A stretch of DNA of 64,000 nucleotides from assembly GCF_013365535.1 (NCBI RefSeq), contig NZ_CP053590.1:102001-166000 (forward strand). Reading direction: 5' to 3'. The notes below the pieces were generated by a model. That model saw nothing but the letters and a program-made list of their open reading frames with translations, ran no database searches and was not told the origin of the DNA. This document shows positions 63,577 to 64,000 of the stretch, in pieces (position 1 is the stretch's first letter; each line of letters begins with the position of its first letter). The DNA is from Aquimarina sp. TRL1. Lineage in GTDB: Bacteria > Bacteroidota > Bacteroidia > Flavobacteriales > Flavobacteriaceae. Position numbers and translations under genes: made by a program.

Positions 63577-64000
63577 ATAATAGTTTTCGGATCGTAGTTC
63601 TGTAGTAAATTGTGCATAATATACATAAATACTGAATACTACTTAACCCGAAGACTAAAAACACATTAGGTTTTAAGAATTCTATAACAAATCGAAACGA
63701 AAAATATGCGATCATAAAATATTTAAAAACAATCCCTGAGACCGAATCTTTTCTTTTGGCAACTGCTTGCAACACCTTCCACAAAACTCCTAGAAACACC
63801 AATTCATATAATGCCAGCGGATGTCGCAACACCCCATCTCCCAAATCCATTCCGGTAAAGAAAGTTGTCGGCTTCCCGTACGTAAATTCATGTATTCCGT
63901 ATAAAAAACACCCGACTCTTCCGATAGCTATTCCAAGAATCAGAGGAAAAGTAAATAAATCCCCGGAAGAAGATCGTTCTCCTATAATTTTTTTTATTAG
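63566..64000 (-). CDS. Lgt-like prolipoprotein diacylglyceryl transferase homologue (partial)
   Basis: The gene enters from the right edge; about 144 C-terminal codons are visible and the 5' end is missing. The frame is open to base 64000. 'LGIAIGRVGCFLYGIHEFTYGKPTTFF' corresponds to the Lgt signature GR.G.F..G, and 'RHPLALYELVFLG' to the conserved Arg...Tyr-Glu segment. The usual Asn of the signature (GRIGNF) is Cys here. Three to four hydrophobic helices follow. Lgt moves diacylglycerol from phosphatidylglycerol to lipoproteins. The altered signature and the overlap with a Tes-like radical SAM gene suggest a specialised paralogue rather than the housekeeping enzyme. Confidence 0.72.
   Translation of the reverse strand, partial: LIKKIIGERSSSGDLFTFPLILGIAIGRVGCFLYGIHEFTYGKPTTFFTGMDLGDGVLRHPLALYELVFLGVLWKVLQAVAKRKDSVSGIVFKYFMIAYFSFRFVIEFLKPNVFLVFGLSSIQYLCILCTIYYRTTIRKLLYAD

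Noticed and set aside
1..64000. tRNA, rRNA, riboswitch, insertion sequence or prophage genes
   Set aside because: I looked for tRNA cloverleaf patterns, conserved riboswitch cores, transposase or integrase motifs and phage structural genes in all gaps and frames and saw none; a covariance-model search would be needed to exclude small RNAs.

Overview
The window looks like a chromosomal segment of a marine member of the Flavobacteriaceae (Bacteroidota). The DNA is AT-rich. Secreted proteins end in type 9 secretion (T9SS) sorting domains of both types (4388, 31323, 60623). Several promoters carry the Bacteroidota -7 element TAnnTTTG, and there are Bacteroidota families such as DUF2911 and Peptidase_G2-like surface proteins. 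An Aquimarina-like genus is possible, but I cannot prove it from sequence alone. I saw no rRNA, tRNA, CRISPR array, transposase, integrase or prophage.

Layout. 0-4 kb: a DUF616-type glycosyltransferase, a conserved unknown protein, and an ABC-2 exporter pair ending at a strong terminator. 4-14 kb: a T9SS type B surface protein, uvrB, a DUF2339/DUF3999 membrane pair and two small exported proteins. 14-18.6 kb: a MarR-GNAT fusion with a perfect palindromic operator, a leftward redox group (two thioredoxin-fold proteins, two rhodaneses), and a MarR-YceI unit with its own operator. 18.6-25.5 kb: a complete trpEGDCFBA operon preceded by a leader peptide with three Trp codons and a terminator/antiterminator pair. 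25.8-27.8 kb: a DUF2927 lipoprotein, an AraC regulator and a VOC protein. 28-32 kb: a leftward surface-protein cassette including a protein with seven 38-residue tandem repeats. 32-37.5 kb: a uracil-DNA-glycosylase-like protein and an MBOAT/SGNH O-acylation operon. 37.7-41.1 kb: pyruvate carboxylase. 41.7-44.6 kb: an exported unknown protein, a membrane AraC regulator and a DUF2911 protein. 45-49.7 kb: mostly unknown proteins with two decayed coding remnants. 49.8-53.6 kb: a tripartite TRAP transporter operon invaded by a dispersed repeat. 53.6-59.3 kb: housekeeping genes (yaaA, nitroreductase, cold-shock protein, RluD-type pseudouridine synthase, PASTA protein, ddl, coaD). 59.4-64 kb: a methyltransferase, a T9SS-exported hydrolase, and a leftward operon of an Lgt-like membrane enzyme (cut by the window end), a Tes-like radical SAM protein and a small membrane protein.

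The two strongest points for follow-up are the trp attenuator at 18649-18800, where every element of a ribosome-mediated switch can be read from the bases, and the lgt-like/radical SAM/small-membrane-protein operon at 61982-64000, which suggests radical chemistry on membrane lipids. Other points are two families of dispersed structured repeats, one of which encodes the C-terminus of the TRAP small permease, and two palindromic MarR operators.
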